Shown here in pieces: positions 18,251 through 30,059 of a stretch of 64,000 nucleotides of DNA (its first letter is position 1; the number at the start of each line of letters is the position of its first letter). Source of the DNA: Lentisphaera marina (GTDB lineage: Bacteria; Verrucomicrobiota; Lentisphaeria; Lentisphaerales; Lentisphaeraceae). The stretch is taken from the NCBI RefSeq assembly GCF_028745505.1, contig NZ_JAQZZL010000001.1, positions 1,547,818 to 1,611,817 of the forward strand, in the 5' to 3' direction. The notes under the pieces were generated by a model. That model was given only the letters and a program-made list of their open reading frames with translations, ran no database searches and was not told where the DNA came from. Made by a program: the position numbers and the translations under genes.

Positions 18251-18279
18251 GCACTTACAGAGATGTAAGTGCTTTTTTT
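18251..18279 (+). terminator. Right copy of target duplication with T-run: probable original tRNA terminator
   Basis: Identical to 16657-16678 and followed by TTTTTTTG, giving a complete intrinsic terminator on the plus strand. It was separated from the tRNA gene by the insertion. 18280-18483 holds nothing I can recognise. Confidence 0.7.
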
Positions 18280-18483
18280 GTACCTAATTATCTGCATATC
18301 CGCCTTTTATGATGGTTCGTGTCTAAAGATCTGATGGGCGTCAATATTAAGCGGGTATAGTTCTAGGCAATGATTCGTAAATAATTGATATCTAAAAGAA
18401 TATAATCCTTTGGAGTGTTAAGCTTATAGAGGAGCATAACACTTAGGTAATTATTCGTGGGTAATAATTTCTGACTTTGTAGA

Positions 18484-20883
18484 TTATTTGACAGAGAAGG
18501 ACCAAGTTGGTCCAGAGCTGATTCCATCAGGGTAGATAGCGTCGACGCGCCAAAAATACTTCTGTCCTGCTTGTAGTAAGGGGCTAGGACAAATATTACT
18601 AGCACTGAGTTCTCGAATGAGTTTAAGCTTTGTGGGGCTCGTGCCAAAGTAGACTTTATGACTACTGGCTTGGTAAGCTTCGAGAAACATTAGATCAACT
18701 TTGAGACTGGTGACTTCTCCTTGGTCTAAGGGGATAGCTTGAGAGCTTTTTAAGCTTTTGTATCCAGGTATCCAGTACTTGGTACTTTGACTCTGATAGG
18801 CGCCAATATCCATAGTTTTTTGAAGTTCTTTGAAAGTATTGAGTGAAGTGTATTTACTAGGGTTTTCCTGTGCTAGGATATTTTTGCCTACAGCAATAAG
18901 GGGGCTCTTTAATTGTGGACGAAAATCTAGATTTTGGGGATCTCGCAAATATTTATAAGCCGCACCAGCTTCTTTCATATTATGGTCATGGACTCCTGGT
19001 AAGACATTATAGTTTAAGTCTTTGAATAGGCGAACTCCATTTTTATAGTTCTCCGTTCTCCTCTCAATTATGCGAAGGTCCCAACTACGGTGACTAATAT
19101 TTGCCAGGTTATTACGAATGATTGAGTGTTCATTACCCATTATACCATGCATGGCTTTGAAGCCTTGAATACTAAAATTGAAGGGTTCATTACTGGGGTC
19201 AGGGAAATAGTTACAGCTAACAATAGTATTATTAAAAATGAGGTGACGGTCACCTTTAACTTGACTGGGCTGAGTATTCCATATGACGTTAAATGCATAG
19301 AGGCCATCGCCATAGACAGAGCCATCTTTTTGGAAAACGTTCATACCATGATAATCAAACCTGACACCTTGACGATTGCAGTCGTGGACCCAGTTGTGAC
19401 TAACGATGGCACCTTTTTGAACTTTGGTACCAACATTGATACCCGAGCCATCATGTTGAAGGTTCCCAGCATCAAAAACGCGATTATACTGGATTGTGCA
19501 CGAATCTTCAAGAGCTCGTATTCCTTCTGAGTTCCCGGTTTTAGACAGAGTGCAATGACGTATAGTGCTACCTTTGCCAATCATCACCGATCCTGAGCCA
19601 CCATTAGTGTTGACATCCCATTCAATATCTTCAAATAAACAGTTTTCGACTAAGGTATTTTCACTTCTAAAAATAATGGGTGCATTGCAACGAGAGAAAA
19701 TACAATTAATAATTTGATTGTTTTTGCCACCGAAAAAAGAGGACATTTGATTGTTTGTATTTCCATTAAAAGCAGTAAACCAATCAAACTTACCTAGCAC
19801 ATATTTATTGTCACTTAAGTAGTCAAAACGACAGTTTTTAAACTGAATATTCTCGCAGGACTTTACGTTGTAGCCAGCTGCAAAAAAATCGATATTTTCA
19901 AAACTGATGTTTTTTACATTGCTTAATTCCAGCATGAAATCAACTTTACGGGTTGTGAACTTGAGTTGGTCTAGGCTTTGTTTGTCCTTAGCTTTGTAAT
20001 AAAGGAATTTCTTATCCTTGTCATACCACCATTCATTATTTTGGTCGAGAGCGGCTAGACCATAAATATAATAAGCAGTGTGCTGATGGAGTTCAGGAAG
20101 ACTAATTCCCTGACTGTTGTAAGAGAAATGATCTGAACCTACTTTGTGCTTTGTAATAGGTCGCGCCCATGTTAACCAATGGCCGATATTGAGTACGGCA
20201 ATGGAATTAGTGAAATCTAAACCTGAATCCGCGAGGCTTAAAGTACTGTCGCTCTCTGAGTAACGACTATCGCCTTCATTAAATCCATTTTTATCATGTG
20301 ATTTAAAAGAGTCGTCGTAGGCTAGGCCCAGGCGACTTTTTCCAGTGGCTTGGCCTGATTTATAACCTCCATTTAAACTGCGCATTCCTTGAGTCATGCG
20401 CCATATTTTTCCATTTTCAAAAGTGGCATTTGGCCAACGTGCTAAGTATGAGTATTGCTCATTAACAAAGAGTTGCCATACGGGGCTTTCAACTGGAGTT
20501 CGATAGATATTGTTTTTATAGTGTTTCCACTGTGGCGAAAGTTCCTTTGTGCCGTCAATAATAACCTTTTCGCCAGGGTAGGCTGCAATGGTGATTTTTT
20601 TATCGGAATTCTTGACTTGGATAAGCTCTTGGTATTTACCCTCGCGTAAATAAATTGTCGAGCCTTCTGGGGATTTCTCGATTGCAGTGGCAATTGACGA
20701 ATAAGGTTTTTCAATAGAGCCATCACCATTCGCATCAGTATGGAGCTTAACATAAATGGCTTGCTCAGTTAATTTAGGGAGAGGCTTATATGTTGTGGGA
20801 CTAGGTGCGTAAGTCTCTTTATTTTTGGGGCTTTGATGGCATGAACAAAAAAGAGCTATGAGTAAAGGAAAGAATTTTATCAT
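18484..20883 (-). CDS. Lipoprotein with right-handed beta-helix domain (polysaccharide-active?)
   Basis: A 799-residue lipoprotein. The N-terminus MIKFFPLLIALFCSC contains a lipobox with the acylated Cys at ~15. Residues ~45-110 (DANGDGSIEKPYSSIATAIEKS) form the DUF1565-like start of a right-handed parallel beta-helix. Repeating Asn/Ile/Phe coils (VKNISFENIDFF, NIQFKNCRFD, IRHCTLSKTG) run to ~560. The C-terminal ~100 residues look like an FN3/carbohydrate-binding module. Such proteins are usually lyases, epimerases or hydrolases of uronate or sulfated polysaccharides; I cannot name the reaction. The start follows the fucosidase stop by 9 bp, so the two form an operon. Confidence 0.8.
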   Translation of the reverse strand: MIKFFPLLIALFCSCHQSPKNKETYAPSPTTYKPLPKLTEQAIYVKLHTDANGDGSIEKPYSSIATAIEKSPEGSTIYLREGKYQELIQVKNSDKKITIAAYPGEKVIIDGTKELSPQWKHYKNNIYRTPVESPVWQLFVNEQYSYLARWPNATFENGKIWRMTQGMRSLNGGYKSGQATGKSRLGLAYDDSFKSHDKNGFNEGDSRYSESDSTLSLADSGLDFTNSIAVLNIGHWLTWARPITKHKVGSDHFSYNSQGISLPELHQHTAYYIYGLAALDQNNEWWYDKDKKFLYYKAKDKQSLDQLKFTTRKVDFMLELSNVKNISFENIDFFAAGYNVKSCENIQFKNCRFDYLSDNKYVLGKFDWFTAFNGNTNNQMSSFFGGKNNQIINCIFSRCNAPIIFRSENTLVENCLFEDIEWDVNTNGGSGSVMIGKGSTIRHCTLSKTGNSEGIRALEDSCTIQYNRVFDAGNLQHDGSGINVGTKVQKGAIVSHNWVHDCNRQGVRFDYHGMNVFQKDGSVYGDGLYAFNVIWNTQPSQVKGDRHLIFNNTIVSCNYFPDPSNEPFNFSIQGFKAMHGIMGNEHSIIRNNLANISHRSWDLRIIERRTENYKNGVRLFKDLNYNVLPGVHDHNMKEAGAAYKYLRDPQNLDFRPQLKSPLIAVGKNILAQENPSKYTSLNTFKELQKTMDIGAYQSQSTKYWIPGYKSLKSSQAIPLDQGEVTSLKVDLMFLEAYQASSHKVYFGTSPTKLKLIRELSASNICPSPLLQAGQKYFWRVDAIYPDGISSGPTWSFSVK

Positions 20884-20892
20884 TTATGAATC

Positions 20893-22641
20893 CTAATGAA
20901 TGGGACGAAGACGAATAGATTTTAATTTAAATAGTGACTTATGATTTGCAGAAGTTTTTCTTAAAGAAATGCTATAATTTCCAATTTGGTCAAGCTCAAC
21001 TTCTCCTAAAGATATTTCTTCAAACTTAGCCCACTTACCAGTGTTTGATGACTTAGCCTTCAAAACTATATCATTTAATTTGACTTCAAAATCATTTTCG
21101 GGCCCATTAAGAGAACTACTTAGCAATACTTCGTATTTTCCTGGAATAACAATTTCTTGATTCCACCTTACGCTATCCTTGTTAGAGTTGAAAGAGCGTA
21201 GAGTTTGAGAGTCTTTTTCATAAACGATACTTTTTCCTTGAATTCTTGCTGAAGTTAAAGCTAGGTTGATGTCATTGCTGAATGACTTTTCATTCTTTGC
21301 TACCTTCGCAAAAGAAAGACTATTGGGCTCAAATTCGAGTACTACGACTGAAGAATTGTGATCATAAGCTTCTTTAGGGACGGTGATATTGAAACTTTGT
21401 GATTCTTTTTCAAAAACAAGAGCTTCCTCAGGCTTATTAAAAACGTAAGCTTTGTGAATCGTGCCTTCTAGGCCTTCAATTGTGAGTTTCTGATTTTTAG
21501 GCCAATCAAAAACATGCAGAAAGAGTGAGTTGTCTTTTTTAAGCACGCGGCCCCAAGAAGGTGTTTTAACCGGAGCGTATTCAGTTTCATAGAGGGTCTT
21601 AGCATGAACCTGTGTCCATGCACCCATTTGCGCTAAGCGATCAATGCATCCGTCAGGAAAAGTCCCTTCAGGTGTGGGACCCACATTAAGTAAGAGATTT
21701 CCTCCCTTTGAATTTATATCGATGAGCTTTTGAATCAGAGTTTTAGAACTTTTCCACTTTGTATCGTGAGCTTTATAACCCCATGAGTGATTGATCGTCC
21801 AACAGGCTTCCCAGTAGTAATCGAGTTTTTCTCCCGGCGTTTGGTTTTCAGGAGTACCAAAATCATACTTAAATTCTTTTCTCTTAGCGACGCGATTATT
21901 GATGATCGCATTGGGTTGGATTTTACGTAAGAAATCATAGAGGTCTTTGCCATCTTCCATAGTCCAAAAGTCATTCCAGTCGCCATCAAACCAAAAGATT
22001 TGTGTGTCGTAGCGATCCACGAGTTCTTGAAGCTGATTTTTCATGTACTGGACATATTCTTTCTTTTTCTGTGGTGATACCATCTCGATTTTAGCCCATT
22101 TATTCCAGTGTCCTGTGACGCCTTCAACCGGCTTTTGAGAATCGTGATGCCAATCAATTGTCGAATAATAAGTTCCAAATTTAAGGCCGTATTTTTTGCA
22201 GGCCTCACTAAGCTCTCCCAATAAATCGCGATCAATTCCTGCCGTGTCTTTAATATCGTACTTTGTGTATTGGCTATCCCAGAGACAAAAACCTTCGTGG
22301 TGTTTGGTCGTAATGACCATGTATTTCATGCCGGCGTCATATGCAGCTTTGGCCCAAGCATCGGCATCAAATTGATCTGGATTAAATTGCTCGGCTACTT
22401 TCACATATTGTTCTTTGGGAATGTCTGCCTTTGCTTGGATCCATTCTGCATAAAATTCCATTTTTTTACCTTGCCAAGATCCCTTCAAAACGGAATAGGC
22501 TCCCCAGTGAATGAACATGCCAAATTTGGCATCGTTAAACCATGCCATTCTTTGATCAAGGTCTTTTGTAGCCATGTTATGTTCTAAGGCGTAGGTGCTA
22601 ACTGTCATTAAGCATGTGATAGCTATAAGGAATTGCTTCAT
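20893..22641 (-). CDS. Secreted alpha-L-fucosidase, GH29
   Basis: Exported 582-residue fucosidase releasing terminal fucose. The signal peptide ends near TYALE. The GH29 signature MAWFNDAKFGMFIHWGAYS is at 32-50, HHEGFCLWDS at 114-123, and the probable nucleophile is D219 in IFWFDGDW. The barrel is followed by a beta domain (~360-460) and a C-terminal carbohydrate-binding-like domain (~470-582). It is first in an operon with the beta-helix lipoprotein, which suggests joint attack on a fucosylated glycan. Confidence 0.94.
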   Translation of the reverse strand: MKQFLIAITCLMTVSTYALEHNMATKDLDQRMAWFNDAKFGMFIHWGAYSVLKGSWQGKKMEFYAEWIQAKADIPKEQYVKVAEQFNPDQFDADAWAKAAYDAGMKYMVITTKHHEGFCLWDSQYTKYDIKDTAGIDRDLLGELSEACKKYGLKFGTYYSTIDWHHDSQKPVEGVTGHWNKWAKIEMVSPQKKKEYVQYMKNQLQELVDRYDTQIFWFDGDWNDFWTMEDGKDLYDFLRKIQPNAIINNRVAKRKEFKYDFGTPENQTPGEKLDYYWEACWTINHSWGYKAHDTKWKSSKTLIQKLIDINSKGGNLLLNVGPTPEGTFPDGCIDRLAQMGAWTQVHAKTLYETEYAPVKTPSWGRVLKKDNSLFLHVFDWPKNQKLTIEGLEGTIHKAYVFNKPEEALVFEKESQSFNITVPKEAYDHNSSVVVLEFEPNSLSFAKVAKNEKSFSNDINLALTSARIQGKSIVYEKDSQTLRSFNSNKDSVRWNQEIVIPGKYEVLLSSSLNGPENDFEVKLNDIVLKAKSSNTGKWAKFEEISLGEVELDQIGNYSISLRKTSANHKSLFKLKSIRLRPIH

Positions 22642-22736
22642 GTTCTTCTCTTACTTTGTTTAATAATTGATCTTGCTTAGAGAAGCGATATAAAAATTAA
22701 CTTGTTACTGGATATATAATTTTTTTTTATTGTGCA

Positions 22737-22770
22737 TAAAAAAAGGCGCCCCATTTGGGACGCCTTTTTT
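22737..22770 (-). terminator. Terminator of the dnaK-groES-groEL cluster
   Basis: Arms AAAAGGCG and CGCCTTTT with additional CCC/GGG pairing, bounded by A and T runs; it lies 20 bp after the groEL stop. A strong intrinsic terminator on the minus strand. Confidence 0.88.
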
Positions 22771-22789
22771 ATCAATCAGTTAAAACTGA

Positions 22790-24454
<1,665 letters not shown>

Positions 24455-24460
24455 CTAAAA

Positions 24461-24748
24461 TTATTTTACTACTGCGAGGATGTCGTTCTGGTTAAGAATT
24501 TTGTATTCTTGACCATCAGCTTTAACTTCCGTGCCACCGTATTTAGAGACAATCACTGTGTCGCCTTCGGCAACGTGGAAAGTGATTTCTTTACCATTAG
24601 CGTCAATGCCACCAGTACCGAGGGCAATAACTTTGGCTTCTTGTGGTTTTTCTTTAGCAGAATCAGGTAGGATAATTCCACCCACGCTTACTTCTTTTAC
24701 TTCGATCTCTTGAACGAGAACGCGATCACCTAGAGGCTGAATGCTCAT
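24461..24748 (-). CDS. groES: Co-chaperonin GroES
   Basis: A 95-residue co-chaperonin lid. [13 protein letters not shown] at the start and the mobile loop [19 protein letters not shown] are typical, as is [14 protein letters not shown]. It lies between dnaK (80-bp gap with a hairpin) and groEL (18-bp gap). Confidence 0.97.
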   Translation of the reverse strand: MSIQPLGDRVLVQEIEVKEVSVGGIILPDSAKEKPQEAKVIALGTGGIDANGKEITFHVAEGDTVIVSKYGGTEVKADGQEYKILNQNDILAVVK

Positions 24749-24793
24749 AGTTGGTTTTCTCCGTATTTAGGTTTTGGTTAGTGTATAAGGAAA

Positions 24794-24817
24794 GCTGACT
24801 CCCACAGAGGAGTCAGC
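24794..24817 (-). terminator. Hairpin between dnaK and groES
   Basis: Arms GCTGACTCC (24794-24802) and GGAGTCAGC (24809-24817), loop of 6. On the minus strand only TTTCCTT follows. It could be an attenuator or an mRNA processing site that sets the dnaK to groESL ratio. Confidence 0.5.
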
Positions 24818-24828
24818 AGATTTGTAGC

Positions 24829-26736
24829 TTAAACGAAGTCGGCGTCGATGATGTCGTCGTCTTCTTTTTTCTTTTCAGAACCAGCTGCGCCAGCGGCTCC
24901 GGCAGCACCTGCCGCTCCGGCTGCGCCAGCGGCATCAGCACCTGGAGCACCCATGTACTGACCGAGTTCTTGGAGGCGAGCTTCAAACTTCTCTGTGAGT
25001 TCTTTGATCTCAGCATAGTTGTTTGCTTCACAAGCTTCTTTGATTTTTGCGATGTCCGCATCGAAAGACTCTTTAACGTCCGCAGGGATTTTGTCGCCGA
25101 GTTCACCGAGTTGTTTTTCGACTTGGAAAACTAGACCTTCTGCTTTGTTTTTAGTTTCGATGTTTTCACGTAACTCTTTGTCTGCAGCTTCGTTATCTTT
25201 TGCATCGTTAACCATGCGTTCGATTTCTTCTTCGCTTAGACCTGAGTCAGGCTTAATAGTGATGTGCTGTTCTTTGCCAGTTTCTTTATCTTTCGCAGAA
25301 ACTTTTAGGATACCATTGGCATCGATATCGAAAGTTACTTCGATTTGTGGGACGCCACGAGGAGCTGCTTTGATTTCGTCGAGACGGAAATCACCAGTTT
25401 TCTTGTTTTGATTAGCCATTGGACGCTCACCTTGGTAAACGACGATGTCTACTGCAGTTTGGTTGTCAGCAGCCGTTGAGAAAGTCTCAGACTTCTTAGT
25501 AGGGATAGTTGTGTTACGCTCGATAAGTGCAGTAAAAACACCACCCATAGTCTCGATACCAAGTGAAAGGGGCGTTACGTCGAGAAGAAGAACGTCGTTC
25601 ACGTCACCAGTGAGTACACCACCTTGGATTGCTGCACCAAGTGCCACACATTCGTCAGGGTTTACACCGCGGTGAAGATCTTTACCGAAGCGCTCTTTTA
25701 CGGCTTCAATAACTTTAGGCATACGAGTCTGACCACCAACCATGATGATTTCGTCGATGTCGCCAACATTAGCACCCGCATCTTTCAAGCAAGCATCTAC
25801 AGGGAGGATTGAACGAGTTACGAGGCTATCAGTGACTTCTTCAAGTTTCGCACGTGAAAGTGTGAACTGTAAGTGCTTAGGACCAGTTGCATCAGCAGTG
25901 ATGAATGGGAGGTTGATGTCAGTTGACTGAGCAGTAGAGAGTTCGCATTTTGCTTTCTCGCCTTCTTCTTTAAGACGTTGAAGGGCGAAAGCATCTTGAC
26001 GAAGGTCAATGCCGTTTTCTTTTTTGAATTCTTCTACGAGCAGGTTGATGATTGATTCGTCAAAGTCATCGCCACCGAGGTGAGTGTCACCATTAGTTGC
26101 TTCTACTTCGAAAACACCATCACCTAGTTCGAGTACAGTTACGTCGAAAGTACCGCCACCAAGGTCATACACACAAATTCTTTGATCGTTGTCTTTTTCA
26201 AGACCGTAAGAAAGTGCCGCAGCAGTTGGTTCGTTAATGATACGCTTTACATCAACACCGGCAATTTTACCAGCATCTTTTGTGGCTTGACGCTGAGCAT
26301 CATTAAAGTAAGCTGGAACAGTGATTACCGCTTCAGTGAGAGTTTCACCGAGGTAAGCTTCTGCATCGCGCTTGAGTTTAGCAATAATTTTTGCAGAGAT
26401 TTCTGGTGGTGAGTAAACTGTGTCGCCAACTTTAATATGAGCATCACCATTTTTTGCTTCCACAACTTCGTAAGGAACAAGCTCGATTTCGTGCTTAACT
26501 TCAGCAAATTTACGACCCATGAAACGCTTCGCAGAGAAGATTGTGTTCGTTGGGTTAGTTACTGCCTGACGTTTTGCAGTTTGACCTACAAGTTCTTCGC
26601 CATTTTTTGTGAATGCAACAACAGAAGGAGTTGTTCTGTGACCTTCTGCGTTAGGGATTACTGTGGCTTCGCCATTTTCCATGACGGCCATACATGAGTT
26701 TGTTGTACCGAGGTCGATACCGAGGATCTTAGCCAT
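24829..26736 (-). CDS. dnaK: Chaperone DnaK (Hsp70)
   Basis: Hsp70 chaperone of 635 residues. The ATPase domain shows [15 protein letters not shown] start (GIDLGTTNS at ~6), [27 protein letters not shown] and [10 protein letters not shown]. The substrate domain follows, with an Ala/Gly-rich repeat (AAGAAGAAG) and an acidic [11 protein letters not shown]-terminus typical of DnaK. A GGAG Shine-Dalgarno is 9 bp before the ATG. It leads a dnaK-groES-groEL cluster; dnaJ and grpE are not adjacent, and I see no CIRCE element upstream. Confidence 0.97.
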   Translation of the reverse strand: MAKILGIDLGTTNSCMAVMENGEATVIPNAEGHRTTPSVVAFTKNGEELVGQTAKRQAVTNPTNTIFSAKRFMGRKFAEVKHEIELVPYEVVEAKNGDAHIKVGDTVYSPPEISAKIIAKLKRDAEAYLGETLTEAVITVPAYFNDAQRQATKDAGKIAGVDVKRIINEPTAAALSYGLEKDNDQRICVYDLGGGTFDVTVLELGDGVFEVEATNGDTHLGGDDFDESIINLLVEEFKKENGIDLRQDAFALQRLKEEGEKAKCELSTAQSTDINLPFITADATGPKHLQFTLSRAKLEEVTDSLVTRSILPVDACLKDAGANVGDIDEIIMVGGQTRMPKVIEAVKERFGKDLHRGVNPDECVALGAAIQGGVLTGDVNDVLLLDVTPLSLGIETMGGVFTALIERNTTIPTKKSETFSTAADNQTAVDIVVYQGERPMANQNKKTGDFRLDEIKAAPRGVPQIEVTFDIDANGILKVSAKDKETGKEQHITIKPDSGLSEEEIERMVNDAKDNEAADKELRENIETKNKAEGLVFQVEKQLGELGDKIPADVKESFDADIAKIKEACEANNYAEIKELTEKFEARLQELGQYMGAPGADAAGAAGAAGAAGAAGAAGSEKKKEDDDIIDADFV

Positions 26737-26890
26737 TTTTATTTCTCCGTTAGTTTTAAATTAATTGGAACTGTGCCCATTAGAGGAGAACTTATGCCAA
26801 GATTGTTGATCAGTCTTTAATCTATTGTTTTACATATATTTATAAAAATAATAAAAATCCATTTTGGTTTCGCCTTAGCGTATGCGTGTC

Positions 26891-26913
26891 AGCTTGGCGC
26901 ACTGTGCCAAGCT
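26891..26913. repeat. Inverted repeat upstream of dnaK / after nitrilase
   Basis: Perfect arms AGCTTGGC (26891-26898) and GCCAAGCT (26906-26913) around GCACTGT. It lies 155 bp before dnaK and 38 bp after the nitrilase stop. No T-run follows on the minus strand, so it may be a weak terminator or a heat-shock operator. Confidence 0.45.
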
Positions 26914-26950
26914 CATGTCCTAGCATTTTGCTACAGTGAGTGGCTCGTGT

Positions 26951-27775
26951 TTACTCTCTTAGCTCAGGGAAGCTAGTGTATAGAGCAGGGAGACTTTCTC
27001 TAGTTTGTTTAATAAGGTGCTTATGTAAAACTAAGTTTTGACTGTTCACACATTCTCCTAGATCAGTTAAGACTTCGCCCCAAGGATTAATAGCTAGAGA
27101 ATGACCATAGGCAGTAATGCCGCTTAATGCATTCTGACCACATTGCGCTGAGCCTATGACATAAGACTGGTTTTCTATGGCTCGGGCACGCATCAAGACT
27201 TCCCAATGAGCTTCGCCAGTCTTTTTTGTGAAAGCAGCTGAATTAATCATCAGGTCACAGCCCGCATAATTCCTCAGAAATTCAGGGAAGCGAAGATCAT
27301 AGCAAATACTAATGCCAATAGACCAACCTTTGATTTTGACAATGCAAGGTCCTGAATCGCCATGTTCATAGATCTCTGTTTCATCGATGGCTTTCTTACC
27401 GGGTGTGAAAATTTGAAAAAGATGAGTTTTTCGATATACCTCGAGCAATAAGCCCTCATCATCAAAAATGAATGAACTATTGAAGATTCTATCTCCATCC
27501 CTTTCCGCGAGACCACCCCAAATGACGGCGATCTTATTATCTTTTGATAGAGCTCCGAGTAAATTAATCCACTCTATGCGAGTTTTCGCTTCAGCATGAG
27601 TAATATCTTTTTTTGCCCAAAGCAGGGCACATTCAGGGAAAATAATCACATCATTTTGTTCTTGAGCGGCATCTTTAATGAATTTACTTGCTTGTATTAA
27701 ATTCTCCTCTAGTACTGGAGTCGAGGACATCTGCACGAGACAAACTCGCAATTCTTCATTATTAACTTGGTGCAT
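26951..27775 (-). CDS. Carbon-nitrogen hydrolase (nitrilase superfamily, Nit/omega-amidase-like)
   Basis: A cytoplasmic amidase-type enzyme of 274 residues. The catalytic triad is E48 (IFPECALLW), K116 (VYRKTHLF) and C158 (GISICYDLRFPEFLR). The pattern RKTHLF and CYDLRFPE fits the Nit1/Nit2 branch (omega-amidase or deaminated glutathione amidase) better than aromatic nitrilases. It starts 4 bp after the end of the broken AbiEii gene, so it may have been read from the AbiE promoter; this is probably accidental. Confidence 0.9.
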   Translation of the reverse strand: MHQVNNEELRVCLVQMSSTPVLEENLIQASKFIKDAAQEQNDVIIFPECALLWAKKDITHAEAKTRIEWINLLGALSKDNKIAVIWGGLAERDGDRIFNSSFIFDDEGLLLEVYRKTHLFQIFTPGKKAIDETEIYEHGDSGPCIVKIKGWSIGISICYDLRFPEFLRNYAGCDLMINSAAFTKKTGEAHWEVLMRARAIENQSYVIGSAQCGQNALSGITAYGHSLAINPWGEVLTDLGECVNSQNLVLHKHLIKQTRESLPALYTSFPELRE

Positions 27776-28106
27776 TTGGTTAAGGCTTATTATTTATTTG
27801 CTCAAAGGTGTTTTCTAAAGTGGTCTGAATTTCGACACACACTTGTTTCAAGCTTAAATCATTAGGCTCAATGTTATTTTTTCTAATAAATGCTTTCCAC
27901 TGAGTTTGCTTAGTTTTATTGCCGTAAAAGTATTCAGTTAATGATTTGATACCTTCAGGGAACTTTGTTTCACGTCTTTTGAAGGTGGCTGTTATCGCTT
28001 CAATAAGAATTTTTTCATCATAAGCAAATTTCGTAGTGATCATCCATACATCATAGAAATCTTTCATTCTGCTATTGGTAATATCAAGACTAACCATCGC
28101 CTGTAG

Positions 28107-28114
28107 TTTTTCTG
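28107..28114. repeat. 8-bp target duplication, left copy
   Basis: TTTTTCTG, repeated at 29509-29516 directly outside the other end of the IS256-type element. Confidence 0.9.
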
Positions 28115-29508
28115 GATAGAGTCCCGTTGTTTCTGTAAATTGGTGTTGACCAATTTTAGTTAAACAGACAGATAAACTCTTTTTGTAGCTATCCAGGTTT
28201 CATCTAATTCCATAAGAATAGCGGACGCTAATCTAAGCAGTGAAGCTTCATTTGGGAAAATAGACACGGTTCTAGTTCGCCTTAGAATTTCTCGATTCTG
28301 TCTTTCAATCATATTGGTGGTTCTCAGTTTTGTCCAACAAGAACGATCTAAATCAAATACAGAAAAGCCTTCAGGAAGTGCGGATTCCATCCATTCAGAT
28401 AATTGAGAAGCACTGTTTTCATACTTTAAGCAAGTAAGCTTTAAAAGTCTTTCGGCGTCCTGTTTTGAAGGGGTATTAAAGATATCTCGAATGTCTTGTG
28501 CAACTTCTGAACGCATCGCTTTCTTAGGCACATAAGCCCCCGCATTCTGCTGTAAATGAAATTGACACCTCTGCCATGGGATTGACCCAAAGACAGTTGT
28601 TAAAGCGGCTTTCAGTCCCGAATGACTGTCGCTCGTGATCATCTTAAGACCATGAAGTCCTCGAGCATTCAATGATAGGAAAAAGTTTCTCCAATGAACC
28701 TCAGCTTCACTTAAAGAGACACTTGTACCTAAAACTGAGCGTTTTCCTGATTCATCTATCCCATAAGCAATTAACAAAGCACAATCTCGAACAGTCTTAT
28801 CTACTCTAACTTTTTCGTATCTCGCATCCACCAAAAGGTAATGATATTTCCCTAAAGGACGGTTACGCCACTTTTCTAAGCTTTCATCTAGCTCAGATAC
28901 AACTCGTGACACCTGTGATTTACTCACGGAAAGACCACACATTTTCTCTAGAAGTTTCGTGACTTTTCTTGTCGAAGTTCCCTGAATATAACTCTCGGCC
29001 ATAGCTGTCATCAAAGCTCGCTCACTTCGTAAGCCTTTTTCTAAAGAACTTGGATAAAAATCGATTTCACCTCTGACTTGAGGAATGTTGAGCTTCATTG
29101 CTCCAAGTCGAGTGTTTACGGTTTTGTTTTTATAGCCATTAGCATAACCTAAGCGATTTTCATTGCGTTCATATGGAGCAGCATCAAGAGAATTACTTCT
29201 CTCTACTTTCATCGCTTCATTTAGTAATACTCTCATAGCTTCAAGCATTCCGCTTTCGCCGTTTTCTGTGACTTGGTGGATCATTTCTAATAAGACACTA
29301 CTGTTCTCGTGTGTAGAGTGGTGCATAATAATTCCTTGTGGGTTGTTTTGGTGCAACACCACTCTGCATCTTCTTTACCCCGAGTTACAAACAACTTCCT
29401 CAATTTCGCTCCGACGAGAAAGTTCCCATTCTCGCGAAGTCTCGGAAGCTATTCATAACTCTTAAAGTAGAGCTATAGCAGAATTTACAGAAAATTTGGG
29501 ACACTACC
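28115..29508 (-). mobile_element. IS256-family insertion sequence in abiEii
   Basis: A 1394-bp element with imperfect 27-bp terminal inverted repeats (28115-28141 and 29482-29508; 21 of 27 identical; shared core GTCCC...TTTCTGTAAATT). It is flanked by 8-bp target duplications TTTTTCTG. It carries one intact transposase gene. The clean duplication and in-frame reconstruction of the host gene indicate a recent insertion. Confidence 0.93.
28160..29326 (-). CDS. IS256-family (mutator-type) transposase
   Basis: A 388-residue transposase starting at the ATG at 29326 (MHHSTHENSS), which has AAGGA 6 bp upstream; an in-frame GTG at 29362 would add 12 residues. Catalytic acidic residues are seen in YLLVDARYEKVR, MITSDSHSGLK and NMIERQNREILRRT, with the IS256 signature WQRCQFHLQQN. 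The frame is intact. Confidence 0.93.
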   Translation of the reverse strand: MHHSTHENSSVLLEMIHQVTENGESGMLEAMRVLLNEAMKVERSNSLDAAPYERNENRLGYANGYKNKTVNTRLGAMKLNIPQVRGEIDFYPSSLEKGLRSERALMTAMAESYIQGTSTRKVTKLLEKMCGLSVSKSQVSRVVSELDESLEKWRNRPLGKYHYLLVDARYEKVRVDKTVRDCALLIAYGIDESGKRSVLGTSVSLSEAEVHWRNFFLSLNARGLHGLKMITSDSHSGLKAALTTVFGSIPWQRCQFHLQQNAGAYVPKKAMRSEVAQDIRDIFNTPSKQDAERLLKLTCLKYENSASQLSEWMESALPEGFSVFDLDRSCWTKLRTTNMIERQNREILRRTRTVSIFPNEASLLRLASAILMELDETWIATKRVYLSV

Positions 29509-29516
29509 TTTTTCTG
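29509..29516. repeat. 8-bp target duplication, right copy
   Basis: TTTTTCTG, identical to 28107-28114. It marks the insertion point in the Ala-Glu-Lys codons of abiEii. Confidence 0.9.
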
Positions 29517-30059
29517 CAATAACGGTTTCTTTGTTATAGACTTTTAAGTTTGGCGCAGGGAGTTCATCTATTAGAATTGTGTAGTTAGTTTCGATTGCAT
29601 AAGGAGTAACCACATCACCAGTGCCAATATCTATTTGAATCGGTATGGGGATATTTCCAAGATTTGATTTTAATGTGATACGTATACCTTGGTATTCTTC
29701 CACTTCTTTAATCGTGAATGCTCTAATCGTACTGGAATCAAATTCCATGGCGTCATCTACAGGGACATTAACATCACAAATTTCTGCAATTGCCCGTTTG
29801 ATGCTCTCTTCATCTTTATCACCGCTGATAAGAAAGTCAGCGTCTTTAGTAGGACGGAACGTATCGTTGCACCACATGAAGAATAGTAAACCACCTTTGA
29901 GTGTGATCCTATTTTTATGTTCTGTTAAACTCAGTCTGTATAAGAATCTTTCCAGTGCATATCGAGTGTGGATAGCATTGGGGTTAATGCCAATATCTCG
30001 AGCAATATTTCTTAATCGCCTTTTTACTGATTCTACACGATTGTTTTCAGATAATGGCA

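Noticed and set aside
18363..18647. 94-residue minus-strand ORF at the 3' end of the beta-helix gene
   Set aside because: Overlaps the real gene out of frame for most of its length and has no recognisable features.
19126..19530. 134-residue ORF opposite the beta-helix lipoprotein
   Set aside because: Shadow ORF within a longer, domain-bearing gene.
25019..25411. 130-residue ORF opposite dnaK
   Set aside because: Antisense shadow; Ser-rich composition is typical of reversed dnaK codons.
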